Shown piece after piece: positions 53,218 through 62,736 of a DNA stretch of 64,000 bases. The position numbers and the translations under genes are program-made. Under the pieces are notes generated by a model, which was not told where the DNA came from, made no database searches, and worked only from the letters and a program-made list of their open reading frames with translations. Source of the stretch: Euryarchaeota archaeon UBA62. Lineage in GTDB: Archaea; Thermoplasmatota; Poseidoniia; Poseidoniales; Thalassarchaeaceae. The stretch covers positions 1-64,000 of the forward strand of contig DAPJ01000012.1 of NCBI GenBank assembly GCA_002502095.1. Direction: 5' to 3'. Within the stretch, counting starts at the first letter, position 1. Each line of letters opens with the position of its first letter.

Positions 53218-55185
53218 ATGGTTAGTGAAGCGGCAGGTTGGTATGCAAGGCTAGATCAGGCGTGTCCTGATAGAGCGAAGCAAATCAGATGTTGGTTGGA
53301 TTTTTGGGAGTCTTCTGTGATATCAGGAACACCAATTGCTGCATCTCTGCCCAATACGTGGCCGACCCTTCCTGCTGGTCTGCTGACCGACCCCGGCGTG
53401 GTTTTGGAAAAACTTCTATCAAGATTTGAAGCGGTTGAAGACGGGCGCTCTCCTAAGGGAGCTTACTCAACTCCATCCAGGCTTGTTGGATCGGTTCTGG
53501 CAGATGAGCTTTCCAGTGGAGGTCGCAGCAAGAAGAAAGAGGCTCCTCCGACCCTGTCTCTATCTGCTATTCCTCCGGCATTCAGAGACTACGCCCAGAG
53601 ATTGAATAATGAAGCCTCGTCAATCTTAGGAGAAGATGACTATTCTGACAGCTCGGAGAAGACCAGCTCTGGAATCCCTCTACCCTTCGCTGATCCTAGT
53701 TGTGGTGCGGGATTGGTTGTATCACAATTGATAAGGCTCCATGCACAGAGAATAGAAGTCCTTTCTGCTGAGAATAAATGTACTGATACTTTGAGGTTGT
53801 TAGAAGGCTTGCAGCTGGTGGGTTTCTCGGGACTTGCCGTAGAAGCGGCTAGAAGGAGAATACTCATCACACTAGGGAAGGCTGGATTGGTAGATTTGTC
53901 TGGAGATAGCAGGAGTCAGATGATTGGTCGTGCTGAAGCTGAGATGATTCTTGAAAGCAATGTCCTCGAAGGCGATCCACTTCTCGGTGAGTGGCCTTGG
54001 AATGAGAGTCCCAAGCTACTGATTAGTAGACCCCCTTGGATTAGGATAAAAGATAGATTCAGGGGTCATGAAGAGGGGAGTAGGCTTCGAAAGGAGCTCT
54101 CCAGTAAGTTAAGGAATGCAACAGATTATGATGGTAGTCTGAGATTTTCTGCTCTACGTGGAAATGTGAACATGTACAGATTATTTCTCGAGAGATCGAT
54201 GCAACTTGTGGGCGAAGAGGGCAGGATTAGAATGATTGTTCCAGATTCCCTGCTGAGGGAGAGAAGTAGTGCACCCCTGAGAAAGCTACTGGTTGAAAGT
54301 AATGAGTGGTTCTCTACCTGGTCATTCCCTGACCCCAATAGGGTGTTCCCGGGCATAACCCAAGGTGTAGCGGTGTTGGGACTGACTGTTGGTGGCAAGA
54401 CTGAGAAGATGGTAAGCTACGGGCCTTTAACTGCGAATGACATTTCTACTGAGGTGGGCCTATCGAGGTCTTCACCTTCTATAGACCTGGAAAGGGGCTC
54501 ATGGTCTTCCTGGACTGATGCTACTTGGGCAGTTCCGAGGATGCCAATAGATTCTTTTGATAGGAAGAAAGTTATTGAAGCGATTGGTAGATTGGCGGAT
54601 AAACCTAGGCTGTCGGAAGAGGGCAACTGGCTGAATCCAGATGGAAGCTCTGTTAGGGTGAGAGTCGGTGAAATTGACCAAAGTGCATGGTCAGACTATA
54701 TTGATGACTGGTCGGAAGGAAGTTCAGAAATACCTTTCATTCGAAATGCTCACTTCATGGTAATGGATGGCGAGGTTTGCCTACATCATCCAGCATTCGA
54801 TAATGATGTCGAGGAGGGTGCAATTCAGAGATCTCACTCATCATGGAATGGGGATAGTAACTCTCCATCTGGCCCTAGGATCGCTTGCCAGGCCATATTG
54901 GGATCAAACAATGATAGGCGTCTTCGCTGGGCAGTTATTCCTGATGGCTGCGTATTGAGTAACTCAGTGAACTATCTTGAGTTCTCGGAGAATGTAATTG
55001 ATTCTTTAGTTGGCAAGGGAGGAGGTTCGCTAGTTATTGGTTTGGAGTGGCTTTGTAAGGTCTTGAATTCTGAAGATTTGGAGATTTGGTCAAGAGCATG
55101 GGGGGCAAATAATAACGTGAACAACTATGAGATAGAGAGTCTTCCTTTCCCTGTTCCGGAAGACGAGTTATCGTTTTCAATATAG
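53218..55185 (+). CDS. N6-adenine DNA methyltransferase-like protein with altered catalytic motif
   Basis: About 655 residues with the plan of single-chain Eco57I/PglX-type enzymes. The YSTPSRLVGSVLADEL helix precedes motif I FADPSCGAGLVVSQLI (about 158-173). The catalytic NPPY/W motif reads SRPPWIRIKDRF, with Arg (about 271) in place of the catalytic Asn. The typical follow-up is kept: NVNMYRLFLERSMQLVGEEG, then RIRMIVPDSLLRE. The C-terminal half looks like a target-recognition region. Without the Asn it may bind DNA or SAM but not methylate. No separate restriction gene is nearby. ATG 53218 is chosen over GTG 53209. Confidence 0.78.
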   Translation: MVSEAAGWYARLDQACPDRAKQIRCWLDFWESSVISGTPIAASLPNTWPTLPAGLLTDPGVVLEKLLSRFEAVEDGRSPKGAYSTPSRLVGSVLADELSSGGRSKKKEAPPTLSLSAIPPAFRDYAQRLNNEASSILGEDDYSDSSEKTSSGIPLPFADPSCGAGLVVSQLIRLHAQRIEVLSAENKCTDTLRLLEGLQLVGFSGLAVEAARRRILITLGKAGLVDLSGDSRSQMIGRAEAEMILESNVLEGDPLLGEWPWNESPKLLISRPPWIRIKDRFRGHEEGSRLRKELSSKLRNATDYDGSLRFSALRGNVNMYRLFLERSMQLVGEEGRIRMIVPDSLLRERSSAPLRKLLVESNEWFSTWSFPDPNRVFPGITQGVAVLGLTVGGKTEKMVSYGPLTANDISTEVGLSRSSPSIDLERGSWSSWTDATWAVPRMPIDSFDRKKVIEAIGRLADKPRLSEEGNWLNPDGSSVRVRVGEIDQSAWSDYIDDWSEGSSEIPFIRNAHFMVMDGEVCLHHPAFDNDVEEGAIQRSHSSWNGDSNSPSGPRIACQAILGSNNDRRLRWAVIPDGCVLSNSVNYLEFSENVIDSLVGKGGGSLVIGLEWLCKVLNSEDLEIWSRAWGANNNVNNYEIESLPFPVPEDELSFSI

Positions 55186-55327
55186 TTGAGGCACAACTAT
55201 CAATAAAGCGGAAATAGATTTCCGTTGTGGGGAAGAATTAGGCATAATTAACCGAATAGACTATTATCGTTACTTATCCTACACTAGTCGTACTATCACG
55301 CGAGTGTGTCATGGAGTAGTGGAGCTA
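55186..55327. promoter_or_regulatory. Intergenic region with a short hairpin
   Basis: The 142 bases hold CGGAAA-TAGA-TTTCCG (55209-55224), perhaps a terminator for the upstream gene, followed by AT-rich sequence (about 55238-55285) that probably contains the promoter of the NTPase gene. No RNA gene is apparent. Confidence 0.4.
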
Positions 55328-55888
55328 ATGGGCATCAATCCTAAGATTGGAATAACTGGACTACCTAGATCTGGTAAGTCAGCAGTTCTCGATAAGGTCG
55401 TCAAAATGATCGAAGAAGAGAGTTCTGCGTCTGTTGGAATTCCTGTGATTGCAGGAATGAGATCAGAGGCAATTATTGAGAATGGCGAGAGGGTTGGCTA
55501 CGCTTGTGTCGATATCGTAACCGGAGAGAGGGGGATAATGGCTCACAAGGAGATTGACTCGCGTCATAGGGTACTTGGGTACGGGATTGACCCCAGTGAG
55601 ATTGACAGAGTTGGAGTACCCGCGATTCTGAATGCGATTGGTAATTGTCAATACTTGGTAATCGATGAAGTTGGGAAGTTTACTGTAGAAAGCGAGGGTT
55701 TTGTATCCGCAGTTCGTGAGGCACTAAAGTACGACATGCCTACTCTTCTGACCCTTCACAAAAAGAGTCGTCATCCTCTGCTCCAAGATATCAGGAGGAG
55801 GGATGATGGACGTATTCTGGAAGTCACTCCTGTTAACAGAGCGCTCCTACCCTATAAGATACTGAAACTAATCCAACAGGACTATTGA
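55328..55888 (+). CDS. THEP1-family nucleoside-triphosphatase
   Basis: A small P-loop NTPase (about 186 residues). Walker A is GITGLPRSGKSAVLDKV near the N-terminus. The Walker B strand with the family-typical sequence is YLVIDEVGKFTVES. Further markers are GVPVIAG-type loop GIPVIAGMRSEAI and LTLHKKSRHPLLQDIR. THEP1 proteins hydrolyse NTPs in vitro; the cellular role is unknown. I start at ATG 55328, close to GGAG; GTG 55304 is the alternative. The next gene follows within 40 bases. Confidence 0.87.
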   Translation: MGINPKIGITGLPRSGKSAVLDKVVKMIEEESSASVGIPVIAGMRSEAIIENGERVGYACVDIVTGERGIMAHKEIDSRHRVLGYGIDPSEIDRVGVPAILNAIGNCQYLVIDEVGKFTVESEGFVSAVREALKYDMPTLLTLHKKSRHPLLQDIRRRDDGRILEVTPVNRALLPYKILKLIQQDY

Positions 55889-55927
55889 GACGGAGAAGTT
55901 GATTCGCTGAACCCCCTGTTGATTATC

Positions 55928-56299
55928 ATGAGCTCCCCCTCTATCCGGCTCAGGAGAGTCTTGATGGGCGTAATGATATCCATGGTTTTTCTCACCTCAA
56001 TATCCATTGGCGATGGTAGCCTCATCATTCTAGATGAGGATCTTTCAAATGAGGACAACAGGTCGTTTGCATTCCCTGCATTAGCGACCATCTGTGGATT
56101 GATTCTTTTAGCAATGAGAAGAGCTGATGGTAGAGAACATGGGGGTTTCTTTCTTGACTCTTGGATAAGTAGAGAATCCGAGGATGAAATGATATCCAGG
56201 CTAAAACGAGAGCAAGACGAGGCTGGTGTCGAAAAAATGGGCGGAGCCTGGGCAGAATTGGAGAAAGTACACTTAGAAAGAAGCCTTGAAGAGGAGTAG
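55928..56299 (+). CDS. Small membrane protein with two helices
   Basis: Function unknown. About 123 residues with two hydrophobic segments (VLMGVMISMVFLTSISIG and FPALATICGLILLAMRR) and a charged helical C-terminus rich in Glu and Lys. ATG 55928 is used; a TTG at 55919 lies in frame before it. It sits between the THEP1-like and gcvH genes in a co-directional run. Confidence 0.6.
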   Translation: MSSPSIRLRRVLMGVMISMVFLTSISIGDGSLIILDEDLSNEDNRSFAFPALATICGLILLAMRRADGREHGGFFLDSWISRESEDEMISRLKREQDEAGVEKMGGAWAELEKVHLERSLEEE

Positions 56300-56351
56300 C
56301 CAGAAACGAAAGATTGACTGTTAGGTCGCCCTCGTGAGGTTGGGTGAGAGA

Positions 56352-56735
56352 ATGAGCGAGGTACCTGAGGAGCTAAGATATACTAAGGAGCATGAGTGGA
56401 TAAGGGTCGAGGGAGATTCGGTAGTCATAGGAGTAACTGACTATGCGCAGAATGCCCTTACTGATGTTGTATGGGTAGAGCTGCCTGAAATGGGTGCCGT
56501 TGTTGGTTCGATGGACTCATTCGCTAGTGTGGAGTCTGTAAAGTCAGTTAGCGAGATTTATGCTCCAATAAGTGGTGAAGTTATCGAGATCAATGATGTT
56601 TTAGAGGACTCTCCCGAGCTAATCAACGAAGATCCATATGGGAAGGGTTGGATTTGTAAAATGTCTATTTCTGACAATTCCGAGCTTGCGTCTTTGCTGG
56701 ATGGGACTACTTATCGTGGGCTCATAGAGGAATGA
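56352..56735 (+). CDS. gcvH: Glycine cleavage system H protein
   Basis: Lipoyl carrier of the glycine cleavage system. The product of 127 residues has YTKEHEWIRVEGD, VIGVTDYAQNALTDVVWVELP and the lipoylation site SVESVKSVSEIYAPISGEV (Lys64), then DPYGKGWICKM. The ATG at 56352 has GGGTGAG just before it; a GTG at 56334 is less likely. P and T proteins are not in this window. The stop overlaps the start of the RNase H gene (ATGA). Confidence 0.96.
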   Translation: MSEVPEELRYTKEHEWIRVEGDSVVIGVTDYAQNALTDVVWVELPEMGAVVGSMDSFASVESVKSVSEIYAPISGEVIEINDVLEDSPELINEDPYGKGWICKMSISDNSELASLLDGTTYRGLIEE

Positions 56736-57274
56736 AGATGAGGGGCTCGTCCACTTACATCTACTTCGATGGTTCGTGTGGCGAGAATAGGAATGTAACC
56801 TCCGAGACTCCCGCTGGGTGGGGTTTCTGTGTAGTGAGCGGGGATAACGGGATTGGTAGGGGACACGGAGAGATAGTTAACGAGAAGAGCGGGGTAGTGG
56901 TCACAAACCCACTTGATGAGGATTTCATAGGAGCCCGTGTTGGTTCAAACAATACTGCTGAGTTGAGTGCTTTCGCTCACTCTCTTATCTGGATTCTCAA
57001 GAATCATGATTCGGGTAAGATAGTGATCAGAGGAGATTCTGAGTATGCCATGAACATAGGGTCAGGAAGATGGAAAGCTAAGGCTAACAAGGAGCTGGCA
57101 ACAAGAGTTCGTTCACTCTGGGAAGAGGTGAACGCCTCTTTTTTCATTTCAACGGAGCATGTAAGAGCTCATGAGGGACACAGGTGGAATGAGCGTGCTG
57201 ATCATTTAGCTTTCAGAGCAATGAAAGAAGAGATGCCACTTCCGCTCCAATTCTGGAAGCCTGGTAGGAGATAG
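56732..57274 (+). CDS. rnhA: Ribonuclease HI
   Basis: Cuts RNA in RNA-DNA hybrids. Catalytic residues are in YIYFDGSCGENRN (Asp), GSNNTAELSAFAH (Glu), IRGDSEYAMNIGSG (Asp) and GHRWNERADHLA (Asp). An inserted segment of about 25 residues lies between the first strands, making it 180 residues. A four-base overlap couples it to gcvH. Type 1 RNase H is less usual in archaea than HII and may be acquired. Confidence 0.93.
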   Translation: MKMRGSSTYIYFDGSCGENRNVTSETPAGWGFCVVSGDNGIGRGHGEIVNEKSGVVVTNPLDEDFIGARVGSNNTAELSAFAHSLIWILKNHDSGKIVIRGDSEYAMNIGSGRWKAKANKELATRVRSLWEEVNASFFISTEHVRAHEGHRWNERADHLAFRAMKEEMPLPLQFWKPGRR

Positions 57275-57751
57275 TCAAATTATCTGAAGTAGATATAAGA
57301 ATCCTAGGAATGCATGGATGATCACTAACACGGCCATTACATCTCCTAATCTTCCATGTAAGTCTCGAGTTTTTACAATACTCTCTCCCTCCCTTCTCAA
57401 AGAGCTGGTCTTTCTGCCCAGATACCATAGGGACCCCATGAGTGCAAGAGCTAGAATCCCAGCCCAGCCATGATAATGATTGGGAATCAGTTGTTTTAGT
57501 GCTTGTTCATTACTCTGACCAGATATGATAGCCTCGACAATCTGAGCAATAAATGCAATCGAGATAACAAAAATGAGATATGCCATTATTCTGTTTCCTG
57601 ATTTTTCGTGTTCATTCATGGCTGAAGTCCTTTCATCGCCCTTTAGGCCCTCTCTTTCTCTTCTCCAAGACCTTTGTTTCATGAATGCCCATATCAAGGC
57701 GAGAGCCAGTATTGGATGAATCATCAGAATTCCCACTCTGATAAAATCCAT
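57275..57751 (-). CDS. Four-helix membrane protein with conserved-looking histidines
   Basis: A 158-residue integral membrane protein with four hydrophobic segments. His residues sit at helix ends (MIHPILALAL, NHYHGWAGIL, DLHGRLGDVMAVLVIIHAFLG), as in b561- or DUF4079-like heme-binding membrane proteins. I cannot place it in a family with confidence. It is convergent with rnhA, with their stops adjacent. Confidence 0.65.
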   Translation of the reverse strand: MDFIRVGILMIHPILALALIWAFMKQRSWRREREGLKGDERTSAMNEHEKSGNRIMAYLIFVISIAFIAQIVEAIISGQSNEQALKQLIPNHYHGWAGILALALMGSLWYLGRKTSSLRREGESIVKTRDLHGRLGDVMAVLVIIHAFLGFLYLLQII

Positions 57752-57854
57752 GTATCGCCCGAGACGTGATTACTTATTTCCTCTACTGACGCGTAGGTTA
57801 CTGAGGCGATGTGTTGATGTACAGCGCGCATAGGCCGAGAGACGAGGTTGTGCT

Positions 57855-60800
57855 GTGGAGGAGTACCTTCTGGACTGTTTGGAGATACTAAGCAGGTCTG
57901 GTGACCATGAAGCAACACGGAGAAAGAAGCTTACCAATGCCCCCTCATGGTCATTGCTACAAGATCCAAGTTGGAAGGCTCTTGCTTTGATTGCCGCTAG
58001 TAAGGAGGCCATTGATACAGTCGAATCTGATGTCAATATGAGGAAGAATCGCTCACGTAGAGTAGGAAGAAGAGGGGGTCGTGGAAAGATTACTACGACT
58101 TCCGACAAACTCGCTTCACCTGATGCTGCTATCTCCAGTGGTTATTCCTGTGGGTACAGACTTGCTGTACTCATAGCACAAAAAAACAGGCTTACTAAAG
58201 GTGAGTGGAAGATGTCATGGGATCAAGAGATGGATGTGATAAGACAGGAGTGTAGGAATGGAGTTCATCCTGTATGGGAGAGGCTTGCAAGAGAGTCCCC
58301 CCTTCTTGCAGAGCTAGGTCTTTTCCCGATTGTGGAGCCTGAATCTAGTTTTGGAGAAAGAGACCCATGGATATTCGGGTCTAGGATAGACTATTCTGAT
58401 AACGAATCTCTCAGAAGCTGGTTGAATTTGGCCGCGCCATTCAAACTTTCAGCTTCACAATTGAAAGTTATTCAAAAGATTGAGAAGGACTTGAGGAAAA
58501 ATCCTCGACGTAAACTCTGGGAAGATTGGATGTCTCCTTCGTTGATAGGCTTAGAAGGAGATGCGGTGCTACTTGAGGGCCTGTTGTTGGCTTCGGCTCA
58601 ATCTGATAGGGCTAGAGGAGTGTTAGAAAGTATCGAGGGAGAGTGTTCTGAAGTGGCTAGGGATCTTGGTATTCTAATTTCTCTGAGAGAGGGGGAGGAC
58701 TGTGACTGGAGCCTGACTGTCGAGAGGAAAGAGGAGGATAAGTTATGTTCTGCAATCAAAATAGAAGGATGGCTCAGAGTAGATCTTTATCCTATGGAAA
58801 TAGCTCATGAATTAGTAATGGAGGGCGTTTCTATTATCGAAGAGAGCGGTAGAAGCGTTCCATCCAGGTTAGCTTGGATAGCATCAGAGGGACTCGTTGA
58901 ATCTGGAGATTTCTCTACTGCTCTGAACTACATTGAAGGGAAGGCAGTAAATGACTTCAGAGGACTGAAGACATGCTTGACTATGATATCAAGTGATTCT
59001 ACGGAGATTTCACTTGATTCTATAGTTTCTGGCCTGCCAGAACTCAATGAGGAGTGTCTGAGATTGGCTCTTACTCATCCTAATTCTCCATCCCAAGTTA
59101 GGACAATGGCGGCTAGTATTCTCTCCAAAATTGATCAAATCAGGTATACTGATGAGATCATATCGTCGTTTACCATGTCAGCAGAAATAAAGGGACTAAC
59201 AGACATGCTAATTGAGGAGGTTTCGCTACAGAGAGCATATCCATTTCGTGTCATGTTGTCGTGGCACTTGATTACCGCAAAAGACTCTGTAGGGATCTCA
59301 TCCAAATTGTTGGAAGCAAGAAGAGTAGCTCTTGCATCAATAGAAGAGGCAGAGAGGGATGGGGTACTTTCTGAGGTATGCGTGGGACTGATCTCTCTCC
59401 TTGATGGAATAAGTAGCAATCTTGAGGCAGTTCATGATAAGTTGGATTCTGAAGGACTGAAGACTCTGAAAGAGGTTAGGATGGCTCTGGGACCAGAAGG
59501 GGATGGAATAGTTAAGGAAGTAAGAATAGAGAAGTTAGTTAATTCGGTTAACGATGCAGATCTGACATTATTGGAGAGGAGGCTTTTCGAAGCGGTCATA
59601 ACTGCACTGATTCTCAATAGGGCGGCTGTAAATCTCCAAAATGGGGAGGTTTCCAGTAGGGACCAAGCTATTTCCTCTCTTGAATCAGTGATTTCATCGG
59701 ATAGCGTTTCTATGAGAACAATAAGGTTCGCCTCTGACCTAGTTTTCGAACACTCTGTAGGTATTGAGTCATTGGATTCCTGGTATAGGGAGAATGATAG
59801 TAAAAGTCCCGAATGTCAGATCGTTAAGGCGGCTCTACTAGAGAAAAGTGGAGATTTGATTGGTTCGGCATGGGCGTACAAAGATGCGGCTTCTAAGCTG
59901 ATGGAAATAGATATTGAAAGATCTGCAATATTCCTCCGATGGTCTCTGATTTCGTTCGCACATGGAGGAGGGTGGAAGGAGGCAGTTTCTCTAATTGATG
60001 CATATCCCACTCTCTCTGCCTCAGTAACAAACAGATTCAAAATGTATCTCAATGTCTGTAAAGATCACACAGAAAAGAATCATTTAGGGGCTACATCTAG
60101 AGTAATAGAACATGTAAGCAACGAGCAGCGCGGAGGGGAAGACGAGGGAGATAGTGCCTCTATCGTCGAGTCTCTAGAATCAATCAAAATGTATCCAGTT
60201 GAGCATGGACTCCCAATAGATCCTTTCCAAGGCAGGGTAATGGCGGCTATAATGAAGATGAGTCATTCATCGCAATCTAGGAGATCTGATCTTGAGAGAA
60301 GATTTGATTCTGAAATGAGGTCCAAAGAGAAAAATACTTTTTCAATTGTTACTATTATTGAGCAAGTTGCTGAGATGAGTCCGATTAGAGCTCTTAGGAT
60401 GTTTGAGAGAGCTTTGAAATCTGGAGAGTTCGAAGGTAGGGAAAAGAAAATCCTACAGAATACTCAGAGGAATCTGTTTACGAGACAGTCGGGAAAGATT
60501 TCAGTTAGAGAAAGAAAGACCCTTGGTAGCCTGGGTCTGAAGCCTTTGGTGTTGGTGGATACAAATATTCTGATAGATGCTCTCAAGGATGATTTACTAA
60601 GAGAATTATCTCCAGATAGCCTTGGTAGTTTTGATTGGACTATGCAAAGAGCATTTCACTGGAAGTTGAGGTCCCTTGCCAAGGAAGATCGCGTACTACT
60701 GAATATTCCTAGGGCCGCGATGGGGGAGTTCATGAATCGTGTTAAATCTCCTGATATAGTTCTGGACTTATTTGAAAACGTGTATATTGAAAGGTCGTCA

Positions 60801-61223
60801 TGGGACGAGATTGTCTCTGAGAAGTTTCTACAAGAGAGAGTATCTTCCATCATTTCAATCTTCAACAACTGGGATGGAGATGATTTGGAGATTGCCTCCA
60901 ATGAGATAGATCTAGAAGTTTTCCTGACCAATCATAGAGAGATTTTCAGAGTTGTAGATCAGCACAAAAGAGAGCATAAGGAAGATATCCCTGCAAGAAC
61001 AGATATAGGAGGGGAGTCAATTTACCCAGAGAAAGGGGATTGTGATATAATGAAGAGTGCCGCCATTATTGCCGAATCTTTCTCTGTGGGCGTAGGAAGT
61101 GTAGTTGTTGCAACCAGGGACTCCGACTTCAAACTAGTCTCAAGAGCGTTAGAAGAAGAGTTTGGGTTTGGCGTAATTGGTGATCTTCAACAGCTTAACA
61201 AGCTGGCATACTTGGACTCTTGA
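57855..61223 (+). CDS. Giant alpha-helical protein with C-terminal PIN nuclease domain
   Basis: A 1122-residue protein. The first 60 residues are followed by a basic Arg-rich patch (NRSRRVGRRGGRGK). Residues about 130-880 are almost all helical, with TPR/HEAT-like periodicity and no clear enzyme motif. From about 898 a PIN domain appears: LVLVDTNILIDAL (first Asp), a Glu in AAMGEFMNRV, Asp in EKGDCDIMKSAAII and the last acidic pair in VVATRDSDFKLVS. All four metal-binding acids seem present, so it should be an active RNase. The start is a GTG. Target and partners are unknown; the solenoid may position RNA or proteins. Confidence 0.78.
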   Translation: MEEYLLDCLEILSRSGDHEATRRKKLTNAPSWSLLQDPSWKALALIAASKEAIDTVESDVNMRKNRSRRVGRRGGRGKITTTSDKLASPDAAISSGYSCGYRLAVLIAQKNRLTKGEWKMSWDQEMDVIRQECRNGVHPVWERLARESPLLAELGLFPIVEPESSFGERDPWIFGSRIDYSDNESLRSWLNLAAPFKLSASQLKVIQKIEKDLRKNPRRKLWEDWMSPSLIGLEGDAVLLEGLLLASAQSDRARGVLESIEGECSEVARDLGILISLREGEDCDWSLTVERKEEDKLCSAIKIEGWLRVDLYPMEIAHELVMEGVSIIEESGRSVPSRLAWIASEGLVESGDFSTALNYIEGKAVNDFRGLKTCLTMISSDSTEISLDSIVSGLPELNEECLRLALTHPNSPSQVRTMAASILSKIDQIRYTDEIISSFTMSAEIKGLTDMLIEEVSLQRAYPFRVMLSWHLITAKDSVGISSKLLEARRVALASIEEAERDGVLSEVCVGLISLLDGISSNLEAVHDKLDSEGLKTLKEVRMALGPEGDGIVKEVRIEKLVNSVNDADLTLLERRLFEAVITALILNRAAVNLQNGEVSSRDQAISSLESVISSDSVSMRTIRFASDLVFEHSVGIESLDSWYRENDSKSPECQIVKAALLEKSGDLIGSAWAYKDAASKLMEIDIERSAIFLRWSLISFAHGGGWKEAVSLIDAYPTLSASVTNRFKMYLNVCKDHTEKNHLGATSRVIEHVSNEQRGGEDEGDSASIVESLESIKMYPVEHGLPIDPFQGRVMAAIMKMSHSSQSRRSDLERRFDSEMRSKEKNTFSIVTIIEQVAEMSPIRALRMFERALKSGEFEGREKKILQNTQRNLFTRQSGKISVRERKTLGSLGLKPLVLVDTNILIDALKDDLLRELSPDSLGSFDWTMQRAFHWKLRSLAKEDRVLLNIPRAAMGEFMNRVKSPDIVLDLFENVYIERSSWDEIVSEKFLQERVSSIISIFNNWDGDDLEIASNEIDLEVFLTNHREIFRVVDQHKREHKEDIPARTDIGGESIYPEKGDCDIMKSAAIIAESFSVGVGSVVVATRDSDFKLVSRALEEEFGFGVIGDLQQLNKLAYLDS

Positions 61224-62219
61224 TCAATCATCTTTTGATTCCAGAGAACGCCCCAGACTCCTCATGATTGATGTTGCTGATTCTATCTCATCTACTGTCT
61301 CTACGCTTTTTCCTGCGGACCACAGATCTTTCGCTGAAGATTTCTTTCCCCTGGCTAACGATCTCATTCTCCAAAATGAGATACCTGTTATTAATACCCT
61401 GACTCGATGCTTAAATCTACTCTTTAAGAGTCTCCTAATAAGCCAATTACTATGCTTTTTGGAGCCTTTTGTTTCTATCACTGCAATAGGCACACCAGTA
61501 AGTTTTGTTGTCCATGTGATGTCTTCCTCTTTCGCATTGACTATGGCATCTTTGTAATCCTGAGGAGTTGTACATTCGTGTGTAGCAATGAATCTCGTAC
61601 CCATCTGAACTCCATCATATCCCATCTCCATAGCTGCTATTAGTTCCTTTTCACTGCCAATTCCACCGGCGCAGATAAGTGGGACGCCGAGGTCAGATAG
61701 ATCCTCATACATCTGCTCCATTGAAAGGTCACCCAGATGCCCTCCGGCCCTGTTATTAACACAAATCAATCCATCCACGCCACAATCAATTCCCTTTATG
61801 GCGTGCGTTCTGTTAGTTACATCATGGTAGACAAAGCCTCCTTTTGCATGGACCCTCTCGCACACCCAATCGGGCTTTCCCAATGATGTGACAAAGAATC
61901 TTATTCCTTCTTCCAAGGCTATGTCGATCCATTCAGACATTCTCTGGAGATACTTTTCACTGCCTTTTTCTATTAGTGCATTGAATCCAATTGGATTAGT
62001 TGTCATGGTCCTGATATGGCGAATAGCTACCCTCAGGCCCTCTTTGGTATCTGGCTTGTTGTAACCGTGCACCATAGTCAGGGATACTGGTTGTACTATT
62101 GCGATTCCTCCGCCCTCTGAAGCGGCCGCTACTAGTTCTGGGTTAGAGCATGGATACATAGCTCCACAGATAATTGGATATTCGATTCCAGCGTCTTGTG
62201 TAAGTCGTGTCGCTACCAA
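61224..62219 (-). CDS. Nitronate monooxygenase / FabK-like flavoprotein
   Basis: A TIM-barrel FMN enzyme of about 331 residues. It has YPIICGAMYPCSNPELVAAAS, NPIGFNALIE, FVTSLGKPDW, DGLICVNNRAGGH, PLICAGGIGSEKELIAAMEMG and GVQMGTRFIATHEC. Members oxidise nitronates or reduce enoyl-thioesters. In a run with a thioesterase, an acyl-CoA-binding protein and an acyl-CoA dehydrogenase, an acyl-thioester substrate is plausible. The frame extends to 62279 over the upstream gene. I use TTG 62219, which follows that gene's stop and an AGGAAGTGA sequence. Confidence 0.85.
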   Translation of the reverse strand: MVATRLTQDAGIEYPIICGAMYPCSNPELVAAASEGGGIAIVQPVSLTMVHGYNKPDTKEGLRVAIRHIRTMTTNPIGFNALIEKGSEKYLQRMSEWIDIALEEGIRFFVTSLGKPDWVCERVHAKGGFVYHDVTNRTHAIKGIDCGVDGLICVNNRAGGHLGDLSMEQMYEDLSDLGVPLICAGGIGSEKELIAAMEMGYDGVQMGTRFIATHECTTPQDYKDAIVNAKEEDITWTTKLTGVPIAVIETKGSKKHSNWLIRRLLKSRFKHRVRVLITGISFWRMRSLARGKKSSAKDLWSAGKSVETVDEIESATSIMRSLGRSLESKDD

Positions 62220-62223
62220 TAAA

Positions 62224-62724
62224 TCACTTCCTGTTAACAGCGAGAAGGTTCCACTTGAAGACCCATTCTGAAACCACATCTCCCGACGAGTCTTTTCCTA
62301 CTGAAATTAGATCGACATCAACAGCCTCACCTTTCTCCAAACTCTCTTCAATAGCCTCTCTAGCTTTGGACACATCTGAGCAAGTGAATGTAATTCTACC
62401 TTTGGCCCTCTTAACGAATTTTGCCTCAGTACTAATAACGAACATCCTTAGTTTCTCATCCATTGATCTTGATATGGCAAAGGGGGCTGCTCCAGTTGCT
62501 AGTTCTGCTCCCATCCCCTGGACTGCCCAATACATTGTCTTGAATGGGTTCTGAGATCTCCATCCACCTGGTAATGATGTAACGCATTTATCACTGTCAA
62601 GGACGTCCATTCTTAGTCCAGAAAACCAAGCTGCAGGCATAGATAGAGCTGTGAATATTCTAAATTTTATCCGGCCAGTTAGTGATTTGTATTCCGAGAT
62701 TAGCTTGGTGTCATCGATTGGCAC
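62224..62724 (-). CDS. DUF4442 hotdog-fold thioesterase-like protein
   Basis: A 166-residue protein of the DUF4442 hotdog family. Markers are a GGWRSQNPFKTMYWAVQGMG segment, the following AELATGAAPFA helix and a KFVKRAKGRITFTC strand. Such proteins are thought to cleave acyl-thioesters. The GTG start has GAGGTGAT six bases upstream. It sits five bases before the flavoenzyme and about 12 after the ACBP gene. Confidence 0.8.
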   Translation of the reverse strand: MPIDDTKLISEYKSLTGRIKFRIFTALSMPAAWFSGLRMDVLDSDKCVTSLPGGWRSQNPFKTMYWAVQGMGAELATGAAPFAISRSMDEKLRMFVISTEAKFVKRAKGRITFTCSDVSKAREAIEESLEKGEAVDVDLISVGKDSSGDVVSEWVFKWNLLAVNRK

Positions 62725-62736
62725 CTAATCACCTCA

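Noticed and set aside
53218..55185. Complete restriction-modification or BREX locus
   Set aside because: There is no endonuclease, BrxL, PglZ or helicase partner nearby, and the methyltransferase motif is altered.
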